A stretch of DNA of 64,000 nucleotides from Tepidiphilus olei (GCF_006980705.1 NZ_SBHO01000001.1:124001-188000); one strand, 5' to 3'. Shown: positions 17,824 to 25,472, counted from the first letter of the stretch. Numbers and translations are program-made. Notes: generated by a model from the sequence alone, not told the origin.

Positions 17824-18837
17824 ATGAAAATCTCGTCCTCTCAGCTGATGCTGCAGGCGCAGTCCTCATCCTTGCAGCGTCAGGAAGTGGCAGTGCGTTT
17901 GTCGTGGCGCGACCGTCCTGGGCCGCAAGAAGGGGGGACGAGGACGGCGTCGCCCGCGCCCGCGTCGCCCTCGGCAACGGCGCAGTCGACCCAGCTCGCA
18001 CCGACGGACGAAGAGGCACGCACGCTCACCCCGGGTTTGCAGCTGTTGAAACGGCTGCTCGAGCGGGTCTTGGGGCGGTCGATCGATCTAGTCGATCTTC
18101 GCCAAATCGAGACGCCGGAGGCGACGGCGGTGCCGAAGCAGGCACCTGCGCAGTTGCCGGGGGAATCGAGCGCGGCTGCGGCGGCCGGCGGTTTGGGCGG
18201 GACGCTGACGGTGCGTACCCTGGCGGTGGAGCACCTGTCTTTTTCGGCGAGCGGTCGCGTGCAGACGACCGACGGGCGCAGCATCGAGTTTTCGCTGGGT
18301 TTTGCACTCACGCGCGCCACCGCATCCGAAGTGCAGGCGGTGTTCGGGTCGGCAGTGCAGGATCCGTTGGTGCTCGATTTTGCCGGCACGGGGGCGGAAT
18401 TGCGCGACATCGGTTTTCGCTTCGACCTACGCGGTGACGGTTCTGAGACGACGCTGCCGCTACCGACGGTTGGCAAGGGATTCCTCGTGTTCGACCGCAA
18501 CGGCAATGGCCGCGTCGATGACGGGCGGGAACTCTTCGGTCCGAGCACCGGCGACGGCTTCGGCGAACTCGCGGCGCTCGATGCCGACGGTAACGGCTGG
18601 ATCGACGAGAACGACCCGGCGTGGTCGCAGCTCTACGTGTGGCATCCGTATCGCCGCGACGTCTTGATCGCGCTGCCGGAGGCCGACGTCGGGGCGATCG
18701 GCCTGGCGCGGGCGGCAACGCCCCTGACGGTGACCGACGAGGGCGGGCAGGCCCTGGGAGCGCTGCGCAGCACCGGGATCTATCTGCGCGAGTCGGGCAG
18801 CGTCGGCACCATCTCGCACCTCGACGTGAAAGCCTGA
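17824..18837 (+). CDS. unknown protein with two EF-hand-like calcium loops
   Basis: A 337-residue protein with no signal peptide or membrane segment. After a low-complexity Ser/Ala/Pro stretch (about 35-60) and a helical part LLKRLLERVLGR comes a beta-rich middle, then two adjacent calcium-binding loops: Asp224-X-Asn-X-Asn-Gly (DRNGNGRVDDGRE) and Asp253-X-Asp-X-Asn-Gly (DADGNGWIDENDP). Both fit the EF-hand/dockerin DxDxNGxIxxxD pattern, with ELFGPSTGDGFGEL between them. Similar proteins are scattered in Proteobacteria under names such as VCBS-repeat or hypothetical protein. The ATG follows GGTAGGGAA. Its 102-base upstream gap is AT-rich (TTTATTTTCTCAAG), unlike its neighbours. Role unknown; perhaps secreted by a signal-peptide-independent route. 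Confidence 0.82.
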   Translation: MKISSSQLMLQAQSSSLQRQEVAVRLSWRDRPGPQEGGTRTASPAPASPSATAQSTQLAPTDEEARTLTPGLQLLKRLLERVLGRSIDLVDLRQIETPEATAVPKQAPAQLPGESSAAAAAGGLGGTLTVRTLAVEHLSFSASGRVQTTDGRSIEFSLGFALTRATASEVQAVFGSAVQDPLVLDFAGTGAELRDIGFRFDLRGDGSETTLPLPTVGKGFLVFDRNGNGRVDDGRELFGPSTGDGFGELAALDADGNGWIDENDPAWSQLYVWHPYRRDVLIALPEADVGAIGLARAATPLTVTDEGGQALGALRSTGIYLRESGSVGTISHLDVKA

Positions 18838-18838
18838 A

Positions 18839-19501
18839 TCAGGGGCCGTTCTTGGGTGGCGCCTTGGGCTCGGCGCCTTGCCGATCGAGCCGGCGGGCTT
18901 CTTCTTCGGGAATGTACTCGAAGACGCGCACGACCTTGCGCACGCCGCTGGTGGTGCGGGCGATCTGGGCGGCGGCGTCGGCTTCGCGCCGCGTCACCAA
19001 CCCCATGAGATAGACGACGCCGTTCTCGGTGACCACTTTGACGTGATTGGGGGCAAAGGCGCCTTTGCTCTGGTTGACGAAGCGGGCCTTGACCTGTGCC
19101 GTGATGTTGGCGTCGTTCATGCGTGAGCCGAGCGAGCTGGGGCTGGCGATCTGGATTTCGTTGACCACGTCGCGCACGTTCTCTGTTTCACGCGCGAGCC
19201 GTTCGGCCAGTGCCCGGTCTTCCTCGCGCGGGGCTTCGCCAGTGAGCAGCACGATGCGGTTATAGGAGGTGACGTCGATGTGGACGCGATCACCCAGCTG
19301 CCGGGCGATTTTGTCGCTGACCTTCCATTCGATTCCTTCGTCGTCGACGATCGCGCCGGTGGTGCGGCGGTCGGAGGCCACCGACGCGGTGACGGCGGCG
19401 CCGCCCGCCATGAGGGGAAAACAGCCGGAAAGCGGCAGGATCGTCGCGACGGCGAGCACGAGCAAGGCAAGGGTGGAGCGTCGTAGGGACGTGCGGGTCA
19501 T
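18839..19501 (-). CDS. dolP: BON-domain lipoprotein, DolP (YraP)-like
   Basis: DolP is an outer-membrane lipoprotein that binds anionic phospholipids and supports envelope integrity and the BAM complex. The 220-residue protein has a signal peptide with a lipobox (ILPLSGCFP, acylated Cys at about 27) and two BON domains: about 58-120 (DKIARQLGDRVHIDVTSYN onward) and about 125-195 (NDANITAQVKARFV, then VYLMGLVTRREADAAAQIA). The order dolP-diaA-yraN facing rsmI is the same as in E. coli. It overlaps the diaA-like stop by ATGA. A longer frame upstream runs through diaA and is rejected. Confidence 0.92.
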   Translation of the reverse strand: MTRTSLRRSTLALLVLAVATILPLSGCFPLMAGGAAVTASVASDRRTTGAIVDDEGIEWKVSDKIARQLGDRVHIDVTSYNRIVLLTGEAPREEDRALAERLARETENVRDVVNEIQIASPSSLGSRMNDANITAQVKARFVNQSKGAFAPNHVKVVTENGVVYLMGLVTRREADAAAQIARTTSGVRKVVRVFEYIPEEEARRLDRQGAEPKAPPKNGP

Positions 19502-20049
19502 GCGAAGTCTCCGAGAAGGACGGCGTCGAGGGCTTCGACGAGAAGATCGAGGGTGAAGAGCATGAGTTCCCCGTGGCGCGACGGCGGAAGTTCGGGCAGT
19601 TCCACGGGGACGTCGCCGCCGGCGAGCCCGTCGAACCATGTACCGTCGACGTCGGTACCGAGCGCGACCAGCGCGATCCCGTTTTCGTGGGCGGCGCTGC
19701 GTAGCGCCGTGGCGGTCGGACTCGGGCGGGCGAAGAGCAGCACGAGCGCATCGCCCGGCTGTGCCAGCGCCGTGAACGGACGCAGCGCCGCTTCTCCTTC
19801 GCCTTCGAGGCGCAGCGCCGCCACCGGCGGGCGCTCGCGATCGAGCCCATGCCACAGGCGATGGAGAAACAGCTCGGCGAGCGCCCGTTCCGGACCACCC
19901 GCCCAGACGAGAATGCGACCGCTCTGCAGCAGGCTTTGGGCCAAGATCTCGGCGGCCGCCGCGCACGGGGCGGCGAGCGCCGGGGCCGTCTCCTGCAAGA
20001 GGGCGGACTGGAAGAGGAAAGGCTCGGTGAGGTGTTCGATGAGATCCAT
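19498..20049 (-). CDS. SIS-domain protein, DiaA/GmhA-like
   Basis: A 183-residue sugar-isomerase (SIS) domain protein in the position occupied by diaA in E. coli (between dolP and yraN). DiaA binds DnaA and helps its assembly at oriC; the related GmhA isomerises sedoheptulose 7-phosphate. Seen here: an N-terminal helix, ILVWAGGPERALAELFLHRL, and the nucleotide/sugar-phosphate-like loop [23 protein letters not shown]. The usual GxGxS/N phosphate loop is replaced by AGGPER, which may mean loss of isomerase activity. Position makes DiaA the better guess, but the sequence is diverged. The start ATG is at 20047-20049, 26 bases from the yraN stop. Confidence 0.72.
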   Translation of the reverse strand: MDLIEHLTEPFLFQSALLQETAPALAAPCAAAAEILAQSLLQSGRILVWAGGPERALAELFLHRLWHGLDRERPPVAALRLEGEGEAALRPFTALAQPGDALVLLFARPSPTATALRSAAHENGIALVALGTDVDGTWFDGLAGGDVPVELPELPPSRHGELMLFTLDLLVEALDAVLLGDFA

Positions 20050-20075
20050 CGATTTAGTCTAACATGAGGCATCGC

Positions 20076-20489
20076 TCACCAGGTTGCGCCGAGATCGAAC
20101 GCCCCTTGGATCCATTGGGGAACCTGGGCCTCGCCGTCGAAGGCGAGCACGTCGAAGCGGCAGGGGCAGGCTGCATGGCGCCGCCCCACGGGACCGTTGA
20201 GCCAGTAGCGGGCGGCAGCGAGGATGCGCCGCTGCTTGGTGGGGGTGACGCTCTCGGCGGCGCTGCCGAAGTGATTGCGCCGGCGGTGGCGGACTTCGAA
20301 GAAAACGAGCGTGCCTTCGTGTAGCCCAATGAGGTCGATCTCGCCGCGGCGGCTAGCGGCGTTGCGTGCGAGCAGACGCACGCCCTGGCGTTCGAGCCAG
20401 GCGGCGGCGAGCGCCTCGTACTCGGTGCCGACGATGCGGGCGCTTGTGGCGGCGAGGGAGTTTGGCGCAGAATCGGGTTTTTGCGTCAT
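20076..20489 (-). CDS. yraN: YraN family protein (UPF0102, nuclease fold)
   Basis: YraN proteins have the restriction-endonuclease-like fold and unknown physiological function. This 137-residue copy contains the family core: GTEYEALAAAWLERQGVRLLARN, GEIDLIG with the metal-binding Asp52, and VFFEVRHRR with Glu65 (Arg replaces the Lys of the textbook ExK, as in many YraN members), then FGSAAESVTPTKQRRIL and FDVLAFDG. The first about 20 residues (MTQKPDSAPNSLAATSARIV) precede the conserved start and are less certain. It is divergent from rsmI with only 11 bases between the two start codons. Confidence 0.9.
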   Translation of the reverse strand: MTQKPDSAPNSLAATSARIVGTEYEALAAAWLERQGVRLLARNAASRRGEIDLIGLHEGTLVFFEVRHRRRNHFGSAAESVTPTKQRRILAAARYWLNGPVGRRHAACPCRFDVLAFDGEAQVPQWIQGAFDLGATW

Positions 20490-20500
20490 GGGCGGAGGCG

Positions 20501-21385
20501 ATGGATCCGGAAGGAATGGCGGAAGGCGTATGGCGCCGGGCCGAACCGGCCCTCTATGTGGTGGCCACCCCCTTGGGGAATCTGGCCGACCTGAGCCCGC
20601 GCGCCCGCGCGGTGCTCGCCGGGGTCGATTGTATCGCGGCCGAGGACACGCGCCACAGCCAGAGATTGCTCGATGCCTGGGGCATCCGCACGCCGATGAT
20701 GCCGGCGCACGAGCACAACGAGCAGGCCGCCGCGCAGGCGATCGTGGCGCGACTGGCGCGCGGCGAGCACATGGCGCTGATTTCCGATGCGGGCACGCCC
20801 GGCATCTGCGATCCAGGCGCGCGCATCGTCGCCGCCGTTCGCGCGGCCGGATTCCCGGTGGTGCCGGTGCCGGGGCCCAGCGCCGTGACCGCGGCGCTAT
20901 CGGTGGCGGGATTCGTCGAACCGGGGTTTCGCTTCCTCGGATTTTTGCCACCGAAGCAGGCGGCGCGGCGTAAACTCCTGGCTTCACTCGCGGCCGAGGA
21001 AGTGCCGGTGGTGTGCTATGAAGCACCGCACCGCGTGTGCGAGAGCGTGGCCGACATGCTGGAGGTGCTGGGCGGGGCGCGCGAGCTCTTCCTCGCGCGC
21101 GAGCTCACCAAGCGCTTCGAGGAGACGGTGCGCTTGCCGCTCGCGCAGATGCTCGCTTGGCTCGAGGAGCGCGCCGAGCGTACGCGCGGTGAGTTCGTCC
21201 TTATCCTGGGGCCGGGCGATGCGCATGCCGTGCGCGAGGAAACGGGGCGGCGGGTGCTCGCGCGCCTGACCGGGGTCGGAGTGCCGTTCGGAGAGGCGGT
21301 GCGGCTGGCGGCGGAATTGACCGGCGCCTCCAAGAACCGGCTCTACGCCCAGGGGCTCGCCGCAGGGCAGGAAGAAGACGAATGA
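20501..21385 (+). CDS. rsmI: 16S rRNA (cytidine1402-2'-O)-methyltransferase
   Basis: RsmI 2'-O-methylates C1402 in the decoding centre of 16S rRNA using SAM, with RsmH methylating N4 of the same base; rsmH lies in this window too. The 294-residue protein begins with the tetrapyrrole-methylase-type segment LYVVATPLGNLADLSPRA and continues with AEDTRHSQRLL, HNEQAAAQ, ISDAGTPGICDPGARIV, VPGPSAVTAALSVAGF, and FLGFLPPKQAARRK, matching all family blocks. GGAGG directly precedes ATG 20501; an internal ATG at 20516 is possible. pyrC follows 20 bases later on the same strand. Confidence 0.95.
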   Translation: MDPEGMAEGVWRRAEPALYVVATPLGNLADLSPRARAVLAGVDCIAAEDTRHSQRLLDAWGIRTPMMPAHEHNEQAAAQAIVARLARGEHMALISDAGTPGICDPGARIVAAVRAAGFPVVPVPGPSAVTAALSVAGFVEPGFRFLGFLPPKQAARRKLLASLAAEEVPVVCYEAPHRVCESVADMLEVLGGARELFLARELTKRFEETVRLPLAQMLAWLEERAERTRGEFVLILGPGDAHAVREETGRRVLARLTGVGVPFGEAVRLAAELTGASKNRLYAQGLAAGQEEDE

Positions 21386-21405
21386 GGGTCTGTGAAGGAG
21401 AAGGA

Positions 21406-22452
21406 ATGGATCGGATCGAATTATTGCGACCCGCCGATTGGCATCTGCACGTGAGGCAGGGCGCGGCGATGCGCGCGGTGGTGCCGGCGAGCGCGGCAGT
21501 CTTCGCCCAGGCGCTTATCATGCCCAACCTCAAGCCGCCGGTGACGACGACCGCGGCGGCGCTCGCCTATCGCGAGGACATCCTGGCGGCGGCGCGCGCG
21601 GCCGGGGGAAGGGCGGCCGACTTCGTGCCGTGGATGACGCTCTATCTCACCGAGGCGATGCCGCCGCAGGAGATCGACCGCGCCGCCGCGAGCGGTGTCG
21701 TGCTCGCGGCCAAGCTCTATCCGGCCGGGGCGACCACGAACTCCGATGCGGGCGTGCGCCACCTCGAACGGATCCATCCCGTGCTCGAGCGGATGCAGGA
21801 ACGCGGCCTGGTGCTGTGCGTGCATGGCGAAGTGGTCGATCCCGAGGTGGATATCTTCGATCGCGAGGCGGTGTTCGTCGAGCGGGTGCTCGCGCCGCTG
21901 GTGGCGCGTTTCCCCGGCTTGAAAATCGTACTGGAGCACGTGACGACCGCCGAAGGCGTGGCCTTCGTGCGCGAGGCGCCGGACACGGTGGCCGCCACCC
22001 TCACCGCGCATCATCTGCGCTACGAGCGCAATGCCATGCTCGCCGGCGGCATCCGGCCGCATTTCTACTGCCTGCCGATCCTCAAGCGCGAGCGCCACCG
22101 CCGGGCCCTGGTGGAAGCGGCTACGAGCGGTTCGCCGAAATTTTTCCTTGGCACCGACTCGGCGCCGCACCCGCGCGGAGCGAAGGAATCGGCCTGCGGC
22201 TGCGCCGGCTGCTACACCGCGCCGCTCGCGCTGCCGCTCTACGCCGAGGTGTTCGAGGCGGCCGGCGCCCTGGATCGACTCGAAGGGTTCGCCTCGCGCT
22301 TCGGTGCGCGGTTCTACGGCGTGCCGGAGCCTACCGAGCGCATCGCCTTGGTGCGCCGGCCGTGGGCGGTGCCGGCAGCAGTGCCCTTGGGCGAGGCTGA
22401 GGAGGTGGTGCCCCTGCGCGCCGGCGAGACGATGGGCTGGATGGTGGAATGA
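21406..22452 (+). CDS. pyrC: dihydroorotase (type II)
   Basis: PyrC interconverts N-carbamoyl-L-aspartate and L-dihydroorotate in pyrimidine synthesis. The 348-residue protein matches the E. coli enzyme (348). Metal-binding HxH is His13-Leu-His15 in PADWHLHVRQG, the carboxylated Lys lies in AAKLYPAGATTNSDAGV, and further ligands are in LCVHGEV, LEHVTTAEGV and GTDSAPHPRGAKES. AAGGAGAAGGA precedes the ATG at 21406; an earlier in-frame start would run inside rsmI and is rejected. No attenuator-like structure is evident in the 20-base gap. Confidence 0.96.
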   Translation: MDRIELLRPADWHLHVRQGAAMRAVVPASAAVFAQALIMPNLKPPVTTTAAALAYREDILAAARAAGGRAADFVPWMTLYLTEAMPPQEIDRAAASGVVLAAKLYPAGATTNSDAGVRHLERIHPVLERMQERGLVLCVHGEVVDPEVDIFDREAVFVERVLAPLVARFPGLKIVLEHVTTAEGVAFVREAPDTVAATLTAHHLRYERNAMLAGGIRPHFYCLPILKRERHRRALVEAATSGSPKFFLGTDSAPHPRGAKESACGCAGCYTAPLALPLYAEVFEAAGALDRLEGFASRFGARFYGVPEPTERIALVRRPWAVPAAVPLGEAEEVVPLRAGETMGWMVE

Positions 22453-22462
22453 GGAGAGGGTG

Positions 22463-22882
22463 ATGCGCTGGAGGAGAGGGGCGATCGTGGCGCTATGCGC
22501 CTTGGGCTTGGCTGCTTGCGAGGATGCGGCGATCGGCTACCGCATCGCGGGGATGAATCACGCTCTGGTGCTCGAGCGCCAGCAGCCCTTCCCCTGGAGC
22601 GAGGTGAAACAGGCGGTGGTCGTCTCGCGTCTGCCACAATGTCAGCGAAAGTATCCGATCGCACCCGATCGCGCCGAGATGACGCCGATGAAGGTCTATG
22701 AGGCGGGAGACCTGCTGTGGGCGCTCGAACAAGGGGACCACTGGTACCTCGCGTCGACCGAAGATTGTCGCCTGCAACCGTGGGACAAACCCGATCCGCA
22801 GGCGCTGGGGACTCTGGTCGGGACGTTTCGTCACCGCGACGGCGTTCTCGTCTTCGAATCGGCGCTCAACCCTGCCTCATAG
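22463..22882 (+). CDS. small lipoprotein of unknown function downstream of pyrC
   Basis: A 139-residue predicted lipoprotein whose signal peptide ends in LGLAAC (acylated Cys19). The mature part has no membrane segment and contains two Cys residues (in LPQCQRKYPI and TEDCRLQPW) that may form a disulfide, plus DAAIGYRIAGMNHALVLERQQPFPW. I do not recognise a characterised family; short proteins of this kind are found beside pyrC in some Betaproteobacteria. GAGGAGAGGG precedes the ATG, and the gene follows pyrC by 10 bases. Its stop codon TAG forms part of the left target duplication of the element that follows. Confidence 0.72.
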   Translation: MRWRRGAIVALCALGLAACEDAAIGYRIAGMNHALVLERQQPFPWSEVKQAVVVSRLPQCQRKYPIAPDRAEMTPMKVYEAGDLLWALEQGDHWYLASTEDCRLQPWDKPDPQALGTLVGTFRHRDGVLVFESALNPAS

Positions 22883-22883
22883 G

Positions 22884-23024
22884 GAGACGCTGAAGAAATG
22901 AGCGAGCGGGATGAAGCGCAAGGCGCACGGAGCGCAGCGACCGAGACATATCGAGTGGATAGGCGAGGGAGCGAGCACCGCGCAACGCAGCGATTCGCCC
23001 GCGCAGCCAATTATTCAGCGTCTC
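22884..23024. mobile_element. 141-bp MITE-like element with inverted ends and target duplication
   Basis: The element begins GAGACGCTGAA and ends with its exact reverse complement TTCAGCGTCTC. It is flanked on both sides by CATAGG (22878-22883 and 23025-23030), read as a 6-bp target-site duplication. The interior is an imperfect palindrome whose two halves are similar in inverted orientation, with better matching near the ends. It holds no plausible gene. These are the marks of a miniature inverted-repeat transposable element, moved in trans by an unseen transposase. It lies directly after the lipoprotein stop codon and 28 bases before the rnpB -10 element. The related transposase cannot be named from the window. 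Confidence 0.7.
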
Positions 23025-23052
23025 CATAGGGAACTTCGGCCGCGCCTTGCGG

Positions 23053-23058
23053 TATCAT
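23053..23058 (+). promoter_or_regulatory. -10 element of the rnpB promoter
   Basis: TATCAT lies 5 bases before the predicted 5' end of rnpB, correct for a sigma-70 -10 element. The expected -35 position (about 23030-23035, GGAACT) is a poor match and sits exactly at the right edge of the target duplication of the MITE-like element. Confidence 0.5.
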
Positions 23059-23063
23059 GCATT

Positions 23064-23466
23064 GGGAAGTCTGCCCGGCAGTCGCTGCGCGCCTTCGGGC
23101 GCGGAGAGGAAAGTCCGGGCTCCACAGAGCAGGATGCCGGCTAACGGCCGGGCGCCGTGAGGCGACGGAAAGTGCCACAGAGAACAGACCGCCGATGGCC
23201 CGCAAGGGATCAGGCAAGGGTGAAACGGTGGCCGGGGAGACCCGGCGCGGGGCCTCGGCCTCGCGGGTAAGAGCCCACCGCGTCTCCGGTAACGGAGGCG
23301 GCACGGTAAACCCCATCCGGAGCAAGGCCGAATAGGGGAGCGATGGCGTGGCTCGCGCCGCTCCCGGGTTGGCTGCTCGAGCCCGTCGGCAACGGCGGGC
23401 CTAGAGGAATGACTGCCCCGCATCACACGATGCGCGACAGAACCCGGCTTAAGCGGCGGACTTCCC
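23064..23466 (+). ncRNA. rnpB: RNase P RNA, bacterial class A
   Basis: The catalytic RNA of RNase P, which matures tRNA 5' ends. The 5' strand GGGAAGTC pairs with GACTTCCC at the 3' end to close helix P1. Conserved class A segments are in order: GGAGAGGAAAGTCCGGGCTCC (CR-I; the 20 bases around 23101-23121), AGGATGCCGGCTAACGGCCG, the AGGGTGAAA-like GGGTGAAACGGTG, the GTAAACCCCAT stretch, GAGGAATGAC-type core and the terminal ACAGAACCCGGCTTA that binds the tRNA CCA end. About 403 nt is typical. A T6 run follows at 23467-23472 and may end transcription. It separates the pyrC region from mraZ, as in many Betaproteobacteria. Confidence 0.95.
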
Positions 23467-23472
23467 TTTTTT

Positions 23473-23793
23473 ACATTTTCTTACCTTTTCCCTCCTGTTG
23501 ACGCACACGCGGCTCTTCCGTGGCCCGCATCCATGTCCGAATTTACATACAACTTATTGATTATTTGAGTTTTTTCTTCATTTTCCTCATCGCTCGGCCG
23601 TTTGCCGCGTTCTGCGACTCATCCTTTCGTGTGCAGTTGCCTGCCTAAAGCTGGGGCGGCTTTCGAGCGGCCGTCTTCGCGTCGTCCGGGGTTTCTCCTT
23701 TATCCGTCTGGGTTTTCTCTCGCTTTCGTTTTACTCCCTGTGCAGGCGGCGAGCAGGTTCGACCGATGCGCGAAGGGGTGTTTTTTCGCTGGC
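23473..23793. other. long gene-free leader between rnpB and the MraZ boxes
   Basis: No gene is supported here. The first part is unusually AT- and pyrimidine-rich on the plus strand for this genome (TTTTACATTTTC, then AATTTACATACAACTTATTG and TTGAGTTTTTTCTTC) and then returns to normal composition. It must contain the promoter(s) of the dcw cluster, but I cannot pick one confident -35/-10 pair; TTGACG at 23498 has no good -10 at 17 bases. One open frame at 23602-23973 overlaps mraZ out of frame and has no family features. Confidence 0.5.
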
Positions 23794-23828
23794 GTGGGAT
23801 TTTGTGGGAAAAAGTGGCAAAATGTGGG
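23794..23828 (+). promoter_or_regulatory. MraZ operator: four 10-bp-spaced GTGG(G/C) boxes
   Basis: GTGGG at 23794, 23804 and 23824 and GTGGC at 23814 are spaced exactly 10 bases apart, each separated by 5 mostly A/T bases. This matches the direct TGGGN5 repeats bound by the ring-shaped MraZ, which represses its own operon. The last box ends 23 bases before the mraZ ATG. Four boxes, rather than the three described for E. coli, are present. Confidence 0.85.
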
Positions 23829-23851
23829 TGTGATGATCAGAGGCAGCGGCG

Positions 23852-24295
23852 ATGTTCCAGGGGGCAGTCACGCTCAGTCTCGATGCAAAAGGGCGAATCG
23901 TCATTCCGACGCGCTTTCGCGAGGCTTTGGCGCCCGAAGGTCGTCCTTTGGTGCTGACGGCGCACCCGCATAAATGCTTACTGGTCTACCCCGAGCCCGT
24001 GTGGACGCCCATCCGCGAACGCATCGTGGCTCTGCCGGGGCTCGATCCGCGCACTGCTGCTCTGAAGCGTCTCCTCGTGGGTTTCGCCCAGGAAGAGGCG
24101 CTCGATGCTTCTGGGCGTGTGTCCGTGGCCGCTTCGCTGCGTCAATGGGCCGGTTTGGAAAAAAACGCCTGGCTCGTCGGCCAGGGGACGCATTTCGAAC
24201 TGTGGTCCGAGGCAGGGTGGCAGGCGCAGCAGGAAGCGATGCAGGCGCTGTCGGCCGAGGACTTGGCCGGAACCTTCGAGGGGTTGGTTCTGTGA
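23852..24295 (+). CDS. mraZ: transcriptional regulator MraZ
   Basis: MraZ is a ring-forming AbrB-like DNA-binding protein that controls the division and cell-wall operon it heads. The 147-residue protein has the two tandem MraZ domains: [22 protein letters not shown] at 2-23, and the repeat [16 protein letters not shown] in the second half. Arg15 in DAKGR and the corresponding DASGR are the DNA-contact motifs. Its likely operator lies just upstream at 23794-23828. The stop overlaps the rsmH GTG start (GTGA). First gene of the dcw cluster. Confidence 0.97.
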   Translation: MFQGAVTLSLDAKGRIVIPTRFREALAPEGRPLVLTAHPHKCLLVYPEPVWTPIRERIVALPGLDPRTAALKRLLVGFAQEEALDASGRVSVAASLRQWAGLEKNAWLVGQGTHFELWSEAGWQAQQEAMQALSAEDLAGTFEGLVL

Positions 24296-25215
24296 GCGAG
24301 ACACACGTTCCCGTGCTGCTCGAAGAAGCGCTCGAAGCACTCGCACCGCGCCCCAACGGCATCTATGTAGACGGCACTTTCGGGCGAGGGGGGCACGCAC
24401 GGGCAATTTTGCAGCGTTTGGGCCCTCGAGGGCGGTTGATCGCCTTCGATCGCGACCCCGAAGCGATCGCCTTCGGGCGCAGTTGGAACGAGCCGCGGCT
24501 CACTCTGGTGCACGCGCCGTTTTCCCGCCTGGGGGAGGAGCTCGATGCTTTGCAAGTGTCCCGGGTCGACGGGATCTTGCTCGATCTGGGGGTTTCGTCG
24601 CCTCAGCTCGACGCGCCCGAGCGCGGCATGAGTTTCCGCTTCGATGCGCCGCTCGACATGCGCATGGATCCGACGAGTGGAGAGCCGGTGTCGAGTTGGC
24701 TCGCGCGAGCGAGTCGTGAAGAGATCAGGGAGGTGATACGCGATTATGGAGAAGAACGGTTTGCTGATGCGGTTGCAAAGACGATTGTTGCTGCGCGCGC
24801 AAGGGCGCCTATCGAGCGCACGGGACGACTTGCCGAACTCGTGGCGCAGGCGGTGCGCACGCGCGAGCCGGGGCAGCACCCCGCGACACGCACCTTCCAG
24901 GCTCTTCGGATTTTCGTCAATCGCGAGCTCGAAGAAATCTCGCTGACCCTGCCGCAGGCGATCGAACGCTTGAGTCCGGGGGGGCGCTTGGTGGTGATCA
25001 GTTTCCATTCGCTCGAAGACCGGATCGTGAAGCATTTCATGCGCGAGCATTCTTCCCCGCCGCCGCTGCCGCCTGGGCTGGCGGTGCGCGAGGCCGAGCG
25101 CCCGGTGCCGCCACTGCGGTGGGTGGTGCGCAAACTGCGCCCATCGGAAGCGGAATGTGCCCGTAACCGGCGTGCCCGCAGCGCCGTGATGCGGGTGGTG
25201 GAGCGGCGCTCATGA
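24292..25215 (+). CDS. rsmH: 16S rRNA (cytosine1402-N4)-methyltransferase
   Basis: RsmH (MraW) methylates N4 of C1402 of 16S rRNA. The start is GTG at 24292 inside the mraZ stop, giving [17 protein letters not shown], the family's usual beginning; 307 residues. Motifs: the SAM site [16 protein letters not shown] (about 29-44), [52 protein letters not shown] and [14 protein letters not shown] long in-frame extension upstream overlaps mraZ and is not used. ATGA overlap to ftsL. Together with RsmI (20501-21385) it completes the m4Cm modification. Confidence 0.97.
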   Translation: MSETHVPVLLEEALEALAPRPNGIYVDGTFGRGGHARAILQRLGPRGRLIAFDRDPEAIAFGRSWNEPRLTLVHAPFSRLGEELDALQVSRVDGILLDLGVSSPQLDAPERGMSFRFDAPLDMRMDPTSGEPVSSWLARASREEIREVIRDYGEERFADAVAKTIVAARARAPIERTGRLAELVAQAVRTREPGQHPATRTFQALRIFVNRELEEISLTLPQAIERLSPGGRLVVISFHSLEDRIVKHFMREHSSPPPLPPGLAVREAERPVPPLRWVVRKLRPSEAECARNRRARSAVMRVVERRS

Positions 25216-25472
25216 CGCGCTTCGATGCGGTGCTCCTCGGGTTGGTGGTGGCGAGCAGCGTGATGCTGGTGCAGACCAAACACGAAGCGCGGCTGCTCTA
25301 CCTGGCGCAGGAAAACCAAAACCGAAGGAGCATGCGCTTGGACGTGGAGTGGCGACAACTACAGATCGAGCGTGCCACTTTGGTGACTCAGGATCGGGTG
25401 CAGCGCCTGGCGCAGGAAAAATTGGGTCTGGCGCCGCCACGACCAGAGCAGATCATACCGTGGGAGCGATGA
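25212..25472 (+). CDS. ftsL: cell division protein FtsL
   Basis: FtsL is a small bitopic protein that, with FtsB and FtsQ, activates the septal synthase FtsWI. The 86-residue protein has a very short cytoplasmic end, one membrane segment (about 4-22, [19 protein letters not shown]) and a periplasmic leucine-zipper coiled coil (about 24-65), ending in a [15 protein letters not shown] motif conserved in FtsL. ATGA overlaps on both sides (with rsmH and ftsI). Low sequence conservation is normal; identity rests on topology, size and position. Confidence 0.93.
   Translation: MTRFDAVLLGLVVASSVMLVQTKHEARLLYLAQENQNRRSMRLDVEWRQLQIERATLVTQDRVQRLAQEKLGLAPPRPEQIIPWER

Noticed and set aside
23467-23472. 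T6 run after rnpB as a classical intrinsic terminator
   Set aside because: The preceding stem is the P1 helix of the RNA itself rather than a separate hairpin; it may end transcription, so it is only mentioned with rnpB.
23602-23973. 123-residue open frame upstream of and overlapping mraZ
   Set aside because: No ribosome site, no family features, and it runs out of frame through the MraZ boxes and mraZ start.
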